This document shows positions 49,120-58,117 of a DNA stretch of 64,000 nucleotides, piece by piece. This DNA is from Sphingomonas sp. (GTDB lineage Bacteria; Pseudomonadota; Alphaproteobacteria; Sphingomonadales; Sphingomonadaceae), in contig NZ_JAHBZJ010000008.1 in NCBI RefSeq assembly GCF_019635455.1, positions 1 through 64,000 on the forward strand, written 5' to 3'. The notes under the pieces were generated by a model that worked only from the letters and a program-made list of their open reading frames with translations, did not search any database and was not told the origin of the DNA. The number at the start of each line of letters is the position of its first letter. Position 1 is the stretch's first letter. A program made the position numbers and the translations under genes.

Positions 49120-49493
49120 AGCCGGTGATGATCGCGATCGCGCTGGCGTTCGGCGCGCAGCCGGTCGCGGCGGCGGAGCGGACCACGCTGGGCCAGTTCC
49201 TCGCCCGGTGGGACGCACTTGAGGCGCGGCCGGGCGATGTCGCCGAGGACGACCCGGAACGCCTCGCGCTGTGGGAACTCGTGTCCAGCGCGGCGAAGGC
49301 GTATCGCCAGCGGATCGCCGATGCCGTCGCGGCGGGGCAGCCGGCCCCCGGCTGCCCGCCGCCACCGGGCCAGGCGCAGCTCGATTCGGATGAATTCATG
49401 CCCCGCCTGAGAACATTGCCGCCCGAGCGCCGCGACCAACCGTTCGATCAGGCGATGTTCGGGGTGCTCGACGCGATCTTCCCCTGTCTGTGA
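49113..49493 (+). CDS. small secreted protein, second of a tandem Cys pair family
   Basis: A 126-residue protein from a GTG overlapping the stop of its neighbour; the GTG adds a lysine before the hydrophobic core of the signal peptide, better than the ATG at 49128. Its layout follows the upstream protein: TLGQFLARWDALEARPG, YRQRIADAVAAGQPAPGCPPP, and an end AIFPCL, keeping both cysteines. It is separated from the next convergent gene by 4 bases. No function is known. Confidence 0.7.
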   Translation: MLKPVMIAIALAFGAQPVAAAERTTLGQFLARWDALEARPGDVAEDDPERLALWELVSSAAKAYRQRIADAVAAGQPAPGCPPPPGQAQLDSDEFMPRLRTLPPERRDQPFDQAMFGVLDAIFPCL

Positions 49494-49497
49494 AGCC

Positions 49498-50559
49498 TCA
49501 GCCGAGCAATCCCAGCCCCAGCAGCAGCAGTGCGAACAGCACGGCGATGATGGTGATGAACCACAGCAGGACGAGCGTGCGCAGCAGCGCGCTCCACCAG
49601 CGCAGGCGATAGGCGCCCTTCATCTGAAAGAAGATGTGGACCGGGGGAACCAGCATCGCGGCGAGGCCGAGCCAGTCCGACCCCACTCCAAGCCCACCGG
49701 CGATCGTGATCGCGATGAACAGCAACGACACAAAGGCGAGCGAATAGGTGACGAACACCGCATGGTCATAGCCGCGATATTGCCGCTTCCACGCGAACAA
49801 CAGCCATATGAAGGGGATCGACAACGGGATCAGCGCCCAGCTGAATTTATAGCTGTTCGTCTGGAGCTTGTAGAGCGCGAGGCCCGGATTCTTCTCCGCC
49901 TTTTCGATACCGTGATCCAGCCGGTTCCAACCGGTCTTGAACCCGAACATGCTGCCCTGGGGACGCATCGCCGTCGCCGGCACGTTGCGCAGCCCGGCAA
50001 GACTGCGTTCGAGTTCGCCGATCCGCGCGTCCAGCTTGCGCGCCTTGTCGCTTTCGGGCGGCGCGGCCGACCGTGCCTGACGGGCCTCCGCGAGCGCGGT
50101 TTCGGACTGTTTGATCGCCAGTTCCATCCCCTGACGGAACTGGGCCTGCGTCCCGATCTCCGCAGGCGGAGAGATGCCGCCGATCTGAAGCACCGCGAAC
50201 ATCGTGAAGACGGCGAACAGGAACATCGCCATCGGCGACACGAAATGGGCGCGCTCACCATGAATGTAGCGGCGGGTAAGCTCGCCTGGACGAAAGACCA
50301 GCAGCGGCAGCGTGTTCCACAACCGCCCCTCGAAATGGACGACGCCGTGCAGGATTTCGTGCCAGATCGCACCGATCGTGCGGTGGACATGCGCCGGCTG
50401 GCCGCAGCGGTGGCAGTGCGGGCCGACCAGCACGGTCCCGCAATTGAGGCAGAGCGCACCCGGCCCGCCCCCGTCATGACCCGCACCATGCCCGCCATCG
50501 ATCGCGCGGGCGACCAGCCCGCCCGTCACGATGTCCCCCGCCGCGTCGAATTCGCCCAT
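49498..50559 (-). CDS. DUF3667 zinc-ribbon membrane protein
   Basis: A 353-residue protein that begins with a zinc ribbon (CLNCGTVLVGPHCHRCGQPA), then the DUF3667 core (IWHEILHGVVHFEGRLWNTLPLL, then VFRPGELTRRYIHGERAHFVSPMAMFLFA), a coiled charged region (residues 155-200) and three to four C-terminal membrane helices. The ATG at 50559 is used; the upstream frame is only basic. The function of DUF3667 is unknown. It is convergent with the small secreted pair and divergent from proA. Confidence 0.88.
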   Translation of the reverse strand: MGEFDAAGDIVTGGLVARAIDGGHGAGHDGGGPGALCLNCGTVLVGPHCHRCGQPAHVHRTIGAIWHEILHGVVHFEGRLWNTLPLLVFRPGELTRRYIHGERAHFVSPMAMFLFAVFTMFAVLQIGGISPPAEIGTQAQFRQGMELAIKQSETALAEARQARSAAPPESDKARKLDARIGELERSLAGLRNVPATAMRPQGSMFGFKTGWNRLDHGIEKAEKNPGLALYKLQTNSYKFSWALIPLSIPFIWLLFAWKRQYRGYDHAVFVTYSLAFVSLLFIAITIAGGLGVGSDWLGLAAMLVPPVHIFFQMKGAYRLRWWSALLRTLVLLWFITIIAVLFALLLLGLGLLG

Positions 50560-50633
50560 GCAAGCCCGACTATCAGCGCCGGCAAGGATAGGCGATAGGG
50601 ACTTTGCGCGCGGGGCGTGATAGCGGGCGCGGG

Positions 50634-51890
50634 ATGGAACAGGCACCCGAACAACTGGTCGCGGAGATGGGCGCGCGGGCGCGCGGCGCGGCGCGCGCAC
50701 TGGCCGCCCTGCCCAGCGTGGACAAGGCGGCGGGACTGCGCGCGGCGGCGGCGGCGATCCGCACCGATGCCGATGCGATCCTGGCCGCCAACGCGCGCGA
50801 TATCGATGCCGGCGCGGCGAACGGCCTGACCGGCGCGATGCTCGACCGGCTGCGGCTGACGCCGGACCGGCTCGCCGGCGTCGCGACGGGGGTGGAGGCG
50901 GTGGCGGCGCTTGCGGATCCGGTGGGCGCGGTGATCGACCACCGCGCGCGACCCAACGGCCTGTCGCTCAGCCGTGTTCGCGTGCCGATCGGGGTGATCG
51001 GCATCATCTATGAAAGCCGGCCCAATGTGACCGCCGACGCGGCCGCACTGTGCGTGATGAGCGGCAATGCCGCGATCCTGCGCGGCGGATCGGAGGCGGC
51101 GCACAGCAACCGCGCGATCCACGCCGCCTTCGCGCGGGGGCTGGCCGACGCCGGGCTGCCCGCCGAAGCGGTGCAGCTGGTGCCGACCACCGATCGCGCG
51201 GCGGTGGGCGCGATGCTGCGCGCGGACGGGATGATCGACCTGATCGTCCCGCGCGGCGGCAAGAGCCTGGTCGCGCGGGTACAGGCGGAAGCGCGGGTGC
51301 CGGTGCTCGCGCATCTGGACGGCATCTGCCACACCTATATCGACGGCGCCGCCGATCCGCAGATGGCACGCGCGCTGGCGGTCAATGCAAAGATGCGGCG
51401 CACCGGCATTTGCGGCGCGACCGAAACGCTGTTGATCGACCGCGCCTTTGCCGATCCGGCGCCGATCCTGGCGGCGCTGGCCGATGCGGGGTGCGAGATT
51501 CGCGGCGATGCGCGCGTGATCGCGATCGAGCCGCGTGCGAATCCCGCCACCGACGCGGACTGGGACACCGAATATCTCGACGCGGTGGTCACCGCCGGCT
51601 TCGTCGATGGGGTTGCCGGCGCAATGGCGCATATCGCCGCGCATTCGAGCCATCATACCGACGCGATCGTCACCGACGATGCGGCGGTCGCCGAACGCTT
51701 CCTGGCCGGCGTCGACAGCGCGATCGTGATGTGGAACGCATCGACCCAGTTCGCCGATGGCGGTGAATTCGGGCTGGGCGCGGAGATCGGCATCGCCACC
51801 GGCCGGCTGCATGCGCGCGGCCCGGTCGCGCTGGAGGGACTGACCACCTATAAATGGGTGGTGCGCGGGACCGGCCAGAGCCGGCCCTGA
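50634..51890 (+). CDS. proA: gamma-glutamyl phosphate reductase ProA
   Basis: This 418-residue enzyme reduces gamma-glutamyl phosphate to glutamate semialdehyde, the second step of proline synthesis. Signatures are [32 protein letters not shown], the catalytic-cysteine region [16 protein letters not shown] and [20 protein letters not shown]. The ATG at 50634 is preferred. It leads the classical proA-nadD-rsfS-rlmH block, although an aldo/keto reductase gene lies between proA and nadD here. proB is not in the window. Confidence 0.97.
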   Translation: MEQAPEQLVAEMGARARGAARALAALPSVDKAAGLRAAAAAIRTDADAILAANARDIDAGAANGLTGAMLDRLRLTPDRLAGVATGVEAVAALADPVGAVIDHRARPNGLSLSRVRVPIGVIGIIYESRPNVTADAAALCVMSGNAAILRGGSEAAHSNRAIHAAFARGLADAGLPAEAVQLVPTTDRAAVGAMLRADGMIDLIVPRGGKSLVARVQAEARVPVLAHLDGICHTYIDGAADPQMARALAVNAKMRRTGICGATETLLIDRAFADPAPILAALADAGCEIRGDARVIAIEPRANPATDADWDTEYLDAVVTAGFVDGVAGAMAHIAAHSSHHTDAIVTDDAAVAERFLAGVDSAIVMWNASTQFADGGEFGLGAEIGIATGRLHARGPVALEGLTTYKWVVRGTGQSRP

Positions 51891-51962
51891 ACCTGCCGCC
51901 CCTAGGAAGCGGGGTTCGCGCTTCCTATCTCGCGCCCCGTCCCCGCCCGCAGGAGAATCCCC

Positions 51963-53009
51963 ATGCGCATGAAGCCGCTCGGCCGAACCGGCCTGTTCGT
52001 TTCCGAAATCTGCCTCGGCACGATGACGTTTGGCGGCAAGGGCATGTTCGCGCAGGTGGGCAAGGTCGGACAGGCGGACGCCGATGCGCTGGTCAGGACG
52101 GCGCTCGATGCCGGGGTAAATTTCATCGACACCGCGAACGTCTATTCGGAAGGACTGTCGGAAGAGATCACCGGACAGGCGATCCGCAATCTGGGCATCG
52201 ATCGCGACGAACTGGTGCTCGCGACGAAGGTGCTCGGGCCGATGGGGCCGGGCGTCAACAATCGCGGCGCCTCGCGCAAGCATATCATGGCGCAGGCCCG
52301 GGCGAGCCTGAAGCGGCTCGGCACCGACTATATCGACCTTTACCAGATCCATGGCTGGGATGCGGCGACCCCGGTCGAGGAGACGATCGACGCCCTGGAC
52401 AGCCTCGTTCGCGCGGGCGATGTGCGCCATGTCGGCGTTTCGAACTGGGCGGCCTGGCAGATCGCCAAGGCGCTGGGCATCGCCGAACGGCGGCAGGCGG
52501 CACGGTTTCAGAGCGTTCAGGCCTATTACACGCTTGCCGGCCGCGATCTGGAGCGCGAAATCGGGCCGATGATCGCGTCGGAGGGGCTGGGCCTGATGGT
52601 ATGGAGCCCGCTTGCCGGCGGCTATCTCTCGGGCAAATATCGCGGCGGCGATGGCGAGGGGCGGCGTGCGAATTTCAACTTTCCCCCGGTGGACATGACG
52701 CGCGGCGACAAGGTGCTCGACACGCTGGAGCCGATCGCGCAGGCCCATGACGCGTCGATGGCGCGGGTGGCACTCGCCTGGCTGTTGCAGCGGCCCGAGG
52801 TGACCAGCGTGATCGCCGGTGCCAAGCGGGTCGATCAGCTGGCCGACAATCTGGCCGCAGCGACGCTGACGCTGAGCGCCGACGAGATCGCGGCGCTGGA
52901 TGCGGCGAGCGCGCTGCCGGCGGAATATCCCGGGTGGATGATCGAACGCCAGGCCGAATATCGCGCCGGCGCGATGGCCGGCGAATCGCCACGGGAGGCG
53001 GCGCGCTGA
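51963..53009 (+). CDS. aldo/keto reductase
   Basis: A 348-residue TIM-barrel oxidoreductase. Signatures are LGTMTFGGKGMF, DTANVYSEGLSEEITGQ (catalytic Tyr), the DYIDLYQIHGWDAATPVEETI barrel strand and SNWAAWQIAKALG, with the C-terminal NADPH-binding SVIAGAKRVDQLADNLAA. The substrate is unknown. AGGAGA precedes the start. Its stop overlaps the CTG start of nadD by four bases (CTGA), so it is tied to the nadD block even though its role is probably unrelated. Confidence 0.92.
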   Translation: MRMKPLGRTGLFVSEICLGTMTFGGKGMFAQVGKVGQADADALVRTALDAGVNFIDTANVYSEGLSEEITGQAIRNLGIDRDELVLATKVLGPMGPGVNNRGASRKHIMAQARASLKRLGTDYIDLYQIHGWDAATPVEETIDALDSLVRAGDVRHVGVSNWAAWQIAKALGIAERRQAARFQSVQAYYTLAGRDLEREIGPMIASEGLGLMVWSPLAGGYLSGKYRGGDGEGRRANFNFPPVDMTRGDKVLDTLEPIAQAHDASMARVALAWLLQRPEVTSVIAGAKRVDQLADNLAAATLTLSADEIAALDAASALPAEYPGWMIERQAEYRAGAMAGESPREAAR

Positions 53010-53626
53010 AACGCATCGGGCTTCTTGGCGGGTCGTTCAATCCGGCGCACCGGGGCCATCGGGCGATTTCGCTCCACGCCCTGCGTGCGCTGGCGCTGGA
53101 CGAGGTCTGGTGGATGGTCTCCCCCGGCAATCCGCTGAAAGAGGCGAAGGGGATGGCGCCGTTCGCCGCGCGGATGGCATCGGCCCGGGCGATGGCGCGA
53201 CACGCCCCGATCCGCCCGACCGCGGTCGAGCGGCGGCTGAAGACACGATATACGGTCGATACGCTGACGAAGCTGCCGCGCCTTTATCCCCGGCATCGCT
53301 TCATCTGGCTGATGGGCGCGGACAACCTGGCCCAGTTCGATCGGTGGAAGGGGTGGCGCCACATCGCCCGGCAGGTTCCGATTGCGGTCATCGCGCGTCC
53401 GGGCTATGATCGCGATGCCCATGCAAGTCCTGCCATGGGTTGGCTGCGGCGCTTCGTGCGGCCCGCACGCCAGGCGAAGAACTGGACGAAGTGGAGTTTG
53501 CCGGCCCTGGTGCTGTTGCGCTTCCGACCCGATCCGACTTCGGCGACACGCCTGCGCGCCGCCGACCCCGGCTGGCACCGGCGTTATACCGGCGCCCGCA
53601 CCGCCGCCAGATCATCCGCACCGTAA
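53006..53626 (+). CDS. nadD: nicotinate-nucleotide adenylyltransferase NadD, CTG start
   Basis: About 206 residues. This enzyme adenylates nicotinate mononucleotide in NAD synthesis. The nucleotidyltransferase motifs are GLLGGSFNPAHRGHR and the TRYTVDTL segment, with FIWLMGADNLAQFDRWKGW. No ATG, GTG or TTG gives a normal N-terminus; the family start KRIGLLGGSFNP is reached from a CTG at 53006 that overlaps the aldo/keto reductase stop (CTGA) and follows GGGAGG by seven bases. An upstream ATG (52934) would add 24 unlikely residues. It is followed by rsfS. Confidence 0.9.
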   Translation: MKRIGLLGGSFNPAHRGHRAISLHALRALALDEVWWMVSPGNPLKEAKGMAPFAARMASARAMARHAPIRPTAVERRLKTRYTVDTLTKLPRLYPRHRFIWLMGADNLAQFDRWKGWRHIARQVPIAVIARPGYDRDAHASPAMGWLRRFVRPARQAKNWTKWSLPALVLLRFRPDPTSATRLRAADPGWHRRYTGARTAARSSAP

Positions 53627-53636
53627 AGGAACCCAC

Positions 53637-54020
53637 TTGCCCGCTTCGACCCAACTCGCTTCCGCGTCCGACGCCCCAGCCGGCGAAGGGCTGCACCGGC
53701 TCGTCCTCGCCTCGCTGGACGACGATCAGGCGGTCGAGACCGTCTCGATCCCGCTGGCGGGCAAGAGCAGCATCGCCGATTACATGGTGGTGGCGAGCGG
53801 CCGATCGACCCGCCAGGTCGCGTCGATGGCCAACAAGCTCGCCGAGAAGATCAAGGCGGAATATGGCCAGACGCCACGGGTGGAAGGGCTGCCGACCGCC
53901 GACTGGGTGTTGATCGACGCGGGCGACGTGATCGTCCATCTGTTCCGCCCGGAAGTGCGCACCTTCTACAATCTCGAACGCATGTGGGCGTTCGGCGACG
54001 GGCCGTCAGGCACCGCCTGA
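53637..54020 (+). CDS. rsfS: ribosome silencing factor RsfS
   Basis: About 127 residues from a TTG at 53637 preceded by AAAGGA. It binds L14 on the large subunit and slows assembly of 70S ribosomes in starvation. Signatures are LVLASLDDDQAVETVSIPL, SSIADYMVVASGRSTRQVASMANKL and the C-terminal WVLIDAGDVIVHLFRPEVRTFYNLE. The length is normal; the longer frame upstream overlaps nadD and is not used. It stands between nadD and rlmH as in most alphaproteobacteria. Confidence 0.94.
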   Translation: MPASTQLASASDAPAGEGLHRLVLASLDDDQAVETVSIPLAGKSSIADYMVVASGRSTRQVASMANKLAEKIKAEYGQTPRVEGLPTADWVLIDAGDVIVHLFRPEVRTFYNLERMWAFGDGPSGTA

Positions 54021-54055
54021 CCCGATGACGGGCGGGAACGACGGCTGACCGATCG

Positions 54056-54478
54056 ATGCTGCTGCATATCGTCGCGCGGGGGCGGATCGGCCGTGGCCCG
54101 GAGAGCGAGCTGGTCGATCGCTATCTGAAGCGGGTGTCCTGGCCGACGCGAGTGACCGAACTCCCGGACACCGGCGGCAGGATGCCCGACCTGCCCCCCG
54201 GCACGCGCCGGGTGCTGCTCGACGAAAAGGGAGACAATCTGCCCTCCCGCGTACTGGCGGAGCGGTTGCAGGCGTGGCGCGAGGATGGGGTGCGCGAAAC
54301 GCGGTTCCTGATCGGCGCCGCCGACGGCTTCGGCGATGCCGAGCGCGACGCGGCGGACCTGCTGATCGCTTTTGGACAGGCGACCTGGCCGCATCTGATG
54401 GCGCGCGCGATGCTGGCCGAGCAATTGTGGCGGGCGACGAGCATCCTTGCCAACCACCCCTATCATCGCGAAGGCTGA
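54056..54478 (+). CDS. rlmH: 23S rRNA (pseudouridine1915-N3)-methyltransferase RlmH
   Basis: This 140-residue SPOUT methyltransferase methylates pseudouridine 1915 of 23S rRNA. It has LLDEKGDNLPSRVLAERLQ, FLIGAADGFGD (SAM-binding knot) and the C-terminal ATWPHLMARAMLAEQLWRATSI. The length fits the family. It follows rsfS by 35 bases and is four bases before the EnvC-like gene. Confidence 0.97.
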   Translation: MLLHIVARGRIGRGPESELVDRYLKRVSWPTRVTELPDTGGRMPDLPPGTRRVLLDEKGDNLPSRVLAERLQAWREDGVRETRFLIGAADGFGDAERDAADLLIAFGQATWPHLMARAMLAEQLWRATSILANHPYHREG

Positions 54479-54482
54479 CGCG

Positions 54483-55679
54483 ATGCGCCGCGCTCTTGCC
54501 CTGCTTGTCATCCTGTCGCTTGCGGGCCTGGGCGGCAGCGCGCTGTGGGCGCAGACGCCGAGCCTGTCGCAGCAGCAGGACGAGCTGAAGACCGCGAACA
54601 AGGCCGCGAAGGACGCCGAAGCACGCGCGCGGTCGCTGCAACAGGCCGCATCGAACGAGCGCGACGAGGCGCGGCGGGCGAAGACGCGCGAGGCGGCGGT
54701 CGCGGCGAGCATTCAGGCGGCCGAGGCGCAGATCGCGGCGGCGCGCGCGCGGATCGCGATCGTCGATCGGATGCTGGCGACCCAGCGCGTGCGCCTGGCC
54801 GAAAAACAGGGGCCGATCGCGCGGCTCATCGCGGCGCTGCAATCGCTGGCGCGGCGCCCGGCGGTGCTGGGGCTGGTTCAACCCGGATCGACCCGCGACA
54901 TCGTCCATGTCCGTGCCGTGCTGGCGACCGTGACCCCGGTGGTGCGGGCGCGCACCGCCGACATTCGCGCCGAAGTCGAACGCACCCGTCGCCTGCGCGA
55001 GGGCGCGCAGCTGGCGGTGCGCAGCCTGCGCGACGGCCGTGCGCGGCTTGAGAATGAGCGGCTGGCGCTGGTGCAGATGCAGGCCGATCATCGATTGCGC
55101 TCCGTCGGCTACACGCGTGAGGCGATGTTCGAATCGGACCGGGCGCTGGCGCTGGGCGAACAGGCCCGCGATCTGGTCGATCTGATGGACACGATGGGCG
55201 CGGCGGCGGAAACGCGCGAGGCGCTGGAGGCGCTGCCCGGCCCGTTGCCCCGCCCCGGCACCGGTGATGCCGATGACGACGCAAAGCCGGCCATGGCGGG
55301 CCGATCCGCGCGCGCCGCCCCCTATCGCCTGCCCGTCGCCGGAACGATCGTGACCGGGCTGGGGGAGGTATCGGATGAAGGCGTGCGATCGCGTGGCGTG
55401 ACGCTCGCCACCTGGCCCGGCGCCCAGGTGGTCGCCCCGACCGGCGGGCGCGTCACCTATGCCGGGCGATTCCGGCGCTATGGCAATATCGTCATCCTGG
55501 ATCATGGCGATGGCTGGACGTCGCTGGTCGCTGGGCTGGACCGGGTGATGGTGCGCGTCGGCGATCAGCTGATCCAGGGCAGCCCGCTCGGCCGCGTACC
55601 GGACACGGCGAACCCGCGCATCACCGTCGAACTGCGCCGGCGGGGCCGCCCGGTCGATCTGGCCCAGCTGCTCGATTGA
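54483..55679 (+). CDS. EnvC-like murein hydrolase activator
   Basis: This 398-residue periplasmic protein has a signal peptide (ending ALWAQ), a long coiled-coil stretch (about residues 25-230: QQQDELKTANKAAKDAEARA and following) and a C-terminal LytM/M23 domain. The metal-binding HxH and HxxxD of active M23 peptidases are absent (the last part reads WTSLVAGLDRVMVRVGDQ), as in EnvC and NlpD, which activate amidases. The upstream ATG is not used. It follows rlmH by four bases and precedes ctpA, a fixed order in this class. Confidence 0.88.
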   Translation: MRRALALLVILSLAGLGGSALWAQTPSLSQQQDELKTANKAAKDAEARARSLQQAASNERDEARRAKTREAAVAASIQAAEAQIAAARARIAIVDRMLATQRVRLAEKQGPIARLIAALQSLARRPAVLGLVQPGSTRDIVHVRAVLATVTPVVRARTADIRAEVERTRRLREGAQLAVRSLRDGRARLENERLALVQMQADHRLRSVGYTREAMFESDRALALGEQARDLVDLMDTMGAAAETREALEALPGPLPRPGTGDADDDAKPAMAGRSARAAPYRLPVAGTIVTGLGEVSDEGVRSRGVTLATWPGAQVVAPTGGRVTYAGRFRRYGNIVILDHGDGWTSLVAGLDRVMVRVGDQLIQGSPLGRVPDTANPRITVELRRRGRPVDLAQLLD

Positions 55680-55745
55680 TGCCGCACCATCGCCGCTTTG
55701 CGGTCACGTCATTCCGGTCTATCGGTGCCGGTGAGTGAGGAAAAC

Positions 55746-57098
55746 ATGCGTAAGATGATCCGCCCCCTTCTTCAGGTCACCGCCGCGGTCGGCGCGCTGG
55801 CGCTGGTTCCCGTCACCACGGGTGCGATGGCGGCGGTGGACACGTCGAGCTATCGCGAGCTGGATGTCTTCATGGACATCTATAACCGGGTGAAGGCCGA
55901 TTATGTCGAAAAGGTCGATGACAAGACGCTGATCAAGGGCGCGATCGACGGCATGCTCGCGTCGCTCGATCCGCACAGCTCGTTCGCCGACGATCTGGAA
56001 TTCGACAATATGCGGCTCCAGACCGACGGCAATTATGGCGGCCTGGGCCTGTCGGTCACGATGGAGGACGGCGCGGTCAAGGTCATCACCGCGACCGAGG
56101 ACACCCCCGCATGGCGCGCCGGGATCAAGCCGGGCGACTATATCACCCATCTCGACGGCAAGCTGATCTATGGCGGCACGCTGGACGAGGCGATCAGCCA
56201 GATGCGCGGCCCGCCGGGTACGAAGATCACCGTGCGCATCGTCCGCCCCGGACGCGACAAGCCGATCGATCTGGACATCACCCGCGCCACCATCATCCAG
56301 AAGGCGGTGAAGTGGGAGGTGAAGGACGGCGTCGGCGTCCTGAACATCAACACCTTCTCCGCCAACACGGCGCCGGAAATGCGCGCGGGCATCGCCGCGA
56401 TCGAAAAACAGCTGGGCGGCAAGCCCAGGGGCTATGTCATCGACCTGCGCGGCAATGGCGGCGGCCTGCTCGATCAGGCGATCCAGGTGAGCGACGCGTT
56501 CCTGTCGCATGGCGAGATCGTGTCGCAGCGCGGCCGGGAAAAGAGCGACATCGAACGCTGGTACGCAAAGGCGGACGATCTGGCCCGTGGCCTGCCGCTG
56601 GTCGTACTGGTCGATGCCGGCACCGCATCGGCGTCGGAAATCGTCGCCGGCGCGTTGCAGGATCATCACCGCGCGCTGGTGCTGGGCGAAAAGACGTTCG
56701 GCAAGGGATCGGTGCAGACCTTGCTCCAGCTCGGGCCGCGCTCGCTGCTCCGCCTGACCACCGCCCGCTATTACACCCCGTCGGGCCGGTCGGTGCAGGA
56801 AGGGGGCATCCAGCCCGACCTGCTGGTGCCGCAGATTTCGGACCCCGATTACAAGAGCCGGCCGGTGTTTCGCGAGGCGGATCTGCGCCGGCACCTGATC
56901 AACGAGATCAAGGTCGATAATTCGATCCTGGAAGAGGATACGAAGACCGATCCGCGGTTCGCGGCGACGCCCGAGGAGCTGAAGAAGAAGGGGATCGACG
57001 ACTTCCAGCTTCATTATGCGTTGCAGACCATCGCCCGCACCGCCGCCGCGCCCGCGCGCGTCGCCGATGGCGCGGCGGGCAAGCGCGGCGGGCGCTGA
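55746..57098 (+). CDS. ctpA: S41 family carboxy-terminal processing protease (CtpA)
   Basis: A 450-residue periplasmic serine protease with a signal peptide, a PDZ domain (about residues 90-170, with GGLGLSVTMEDGAVKVITATEDTPAWRAGIKPGD cut across), and an S41 catalytic domain. The Ser-Lys dyad is in TASASEIVAGALQ and LGEKTFGKGSVQTLL. Such proteases trim envelope proteins; in this genomic order it may act on EnvC/amidase-linked cell-wall proteins. The ATG at 55746 follows a GAGG site; the longer frame upstream is not used. Confidence 0.93.
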   Translation: MRKMIRPLLQVTAAVGALALVPVTTGAMAAVDTSSYRELDVFMDIYNRVKADYVEKVDDKTLIKGAIDGMLASLDPHSSFADDLEFDNMRLQTDGNYGGLGLSVTMEDGAVKVITATEDTPAWRAGIKPGDYITHLDGKLIYGGTLDEAISQMRGPPGTKITVRIVRPGRDKPIDLDITRATIIQKAVKWEVKDGVGVLNINTFSANTAPEMRAGIAAIEKQLGGKPRGYVIDLRGNGGGLLDQAIQVSDAFLSHGEIVSQRGREKSDIERWYAKADDLARGLPLVVLVDAGTASASEIVAGALQDHHRALVLGEKTFGKGSVQTLLQLGPRSLLRLTTARYYTPSGRSVQEGGIQPDLLVPQISDPDYKSRPVFREADLRRHLINEIKVDNSILEEDTKTDPRFAATPEELKKKGIDDFQLHYALQTIARTAAAPARVADGAAGKRGGR

Positions 57099-57103
57099 CC
57101 GCG

Positions 57104-57571
57104 ATGCGCGACCGCGTTCTTGCCCTCGCGCTTGCGCTCGGCGTGCCGCTCGCGCTGATGAGCGGCGCGTTGCTGAGCCAATATGTCGGCGGGCTGTTCC
57201 CGTGCGAAATGTGCATGTGGCAGCGATGGCCCCATTATGCGGCGATCGTCATCGCGCTGCTCGCCATCGTGGTCAGGCCGGCGCGCGGCCCGCTGATCTG
57301 GCTCGCGGCGCTGGCGATTGCGATCAGCGGCGGCATCGGCGTGTTCCATGCCGGCGTCGAATATGGCTGGTGGGAGGGGCTGACGCGCTGTTCGACCACC
57401 ATCGCCGGCAGTGGCGATCCGCTGGCGGCGATCATGAACGCGCCGTTGATCCGGTGCGACGTTCCGCAATGGACGCTGGTGGGAATTTCGCTCGCCGGCT
57501 GGAATGCGCTCATCTCGTTGGGCGGGGCGATCGCGATCGCCGCGCTGATGCTGCGGAGCCGGCGGGCATGA
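57104..57571 (+). CDS. disulfide bond formation protein DsbB
   Basis: A 155-residue membrane protein with four helices that reoxidises DsbA using ubiquinone. The first cysteine pair is in FPCEMCMWQRWPHYAA (CxxC), and the second pair is in LTRCSTTIAG and LIRCDVPQWTL. It overlaps the COQ7-type gene by ATGA, which is notable because that protein makes ubiquinone. It follows ctpA by a few bases. Confidence 0.9.
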   Translation: MRDRVLALALALGVPLALMSGALLSQYVGGLFPCEMCMWQRWPHYAAIVIALLAIVVRPARGPLIWLAALAIAISGGIGVFHAGVEYGWWEGLTRCSTTIAGSGDPLAAIMNAPLIRCDVPQWTLVGISLAGWNALISLGGAIAIAALMLRSRRA

Positions 57572-58101
57572 GGTGGAAGCCGGGAGATCCGCGACCCGAT
57601 CCGCGATCGATGGTGCGGGTGGACCAGGCCGGGGAATATGGCGCGACGCGCATCTATGCCGGCCAGCTGGCGGTGATGGGGGATCGCAGCGACACCGCGC
57701 GCGCGATTTCGGGCATGGCCAATCAGGAGGAACGGCACCGTCGCTTCTTTGATGCGTTGATGGCGGAGCGCGGGGTTCGGCCGACCGCGCTGCAACCGGT
57801 GTGGAACGTCGCGGGCTTTGCCCTTGGCGCCGCGACGGCGGCGATGGGGCCGGCGGCGGCGATGGCATGCACGGTGGCGGTCGAGACCGAAATCGATCGC
57901 CATTACGGCGAGCAGCTGGACGCGCTGGGCAGCGACGATCCGATCCTGTCCGATGCGGTGGCGGAGTTTCGGGCGGAAGAGGTGGAGCATCGCGAGTCGG
58001 CACTGGCCGCGGGGGCAGAGACGGCGCCGGCCTATCCGGTGCTCGCCGGGGCGATCCGGCTGGCGTGCCGGGCTGCCATATCGCTGTCGAAACGGATATG
58101 A
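57568..58101 (+). CDS. COQ7-family demethoxyubiquinone hydroxylase
   Basis: About 177 residues forming a four-helix di-iron domain. The iron ligands are the Glu of DQAGEYGATRIYAGQ, the ExxH of NQEERHRRFFDAL, the ETEIDRHYGEQ segment and the EEVEHRESAL end. It hydroxylates demethoxyubiquinone late in ubiquinone synthesis. The ATG overlaps the dsbB stop (ATGA), so the pair is translationally coupled. UbiG at 31435 acts in the same pathway. Confidence 0.93.
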   Translation: MRWKPGDPRPDPRSMVRVDQAGEYGATRIYAGQLAVMGDRSDTARAISGMANQEERHRRFFDALMAERGVRPTALQPVWNVAGFALGAATAAMGPAAAMACTVAVETEIDRHYGEQLDALGSDDPILSDAVAEFRAEEVEHRESALAAGAETAPAYPVLAGAIRLACRAAISLSKRI

Positions 58102-58117
58102 CGGGGGGAAGGAGACG

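Noticed and set aside
48754..49493. Tandem secreted pair as a type VI secretion effector-immunity module
   Set aside because: Only the C-terminal FPC pattern recalls immunity proteins; no effector or secretion gene is present, so this was kept only as a low-weight idea.
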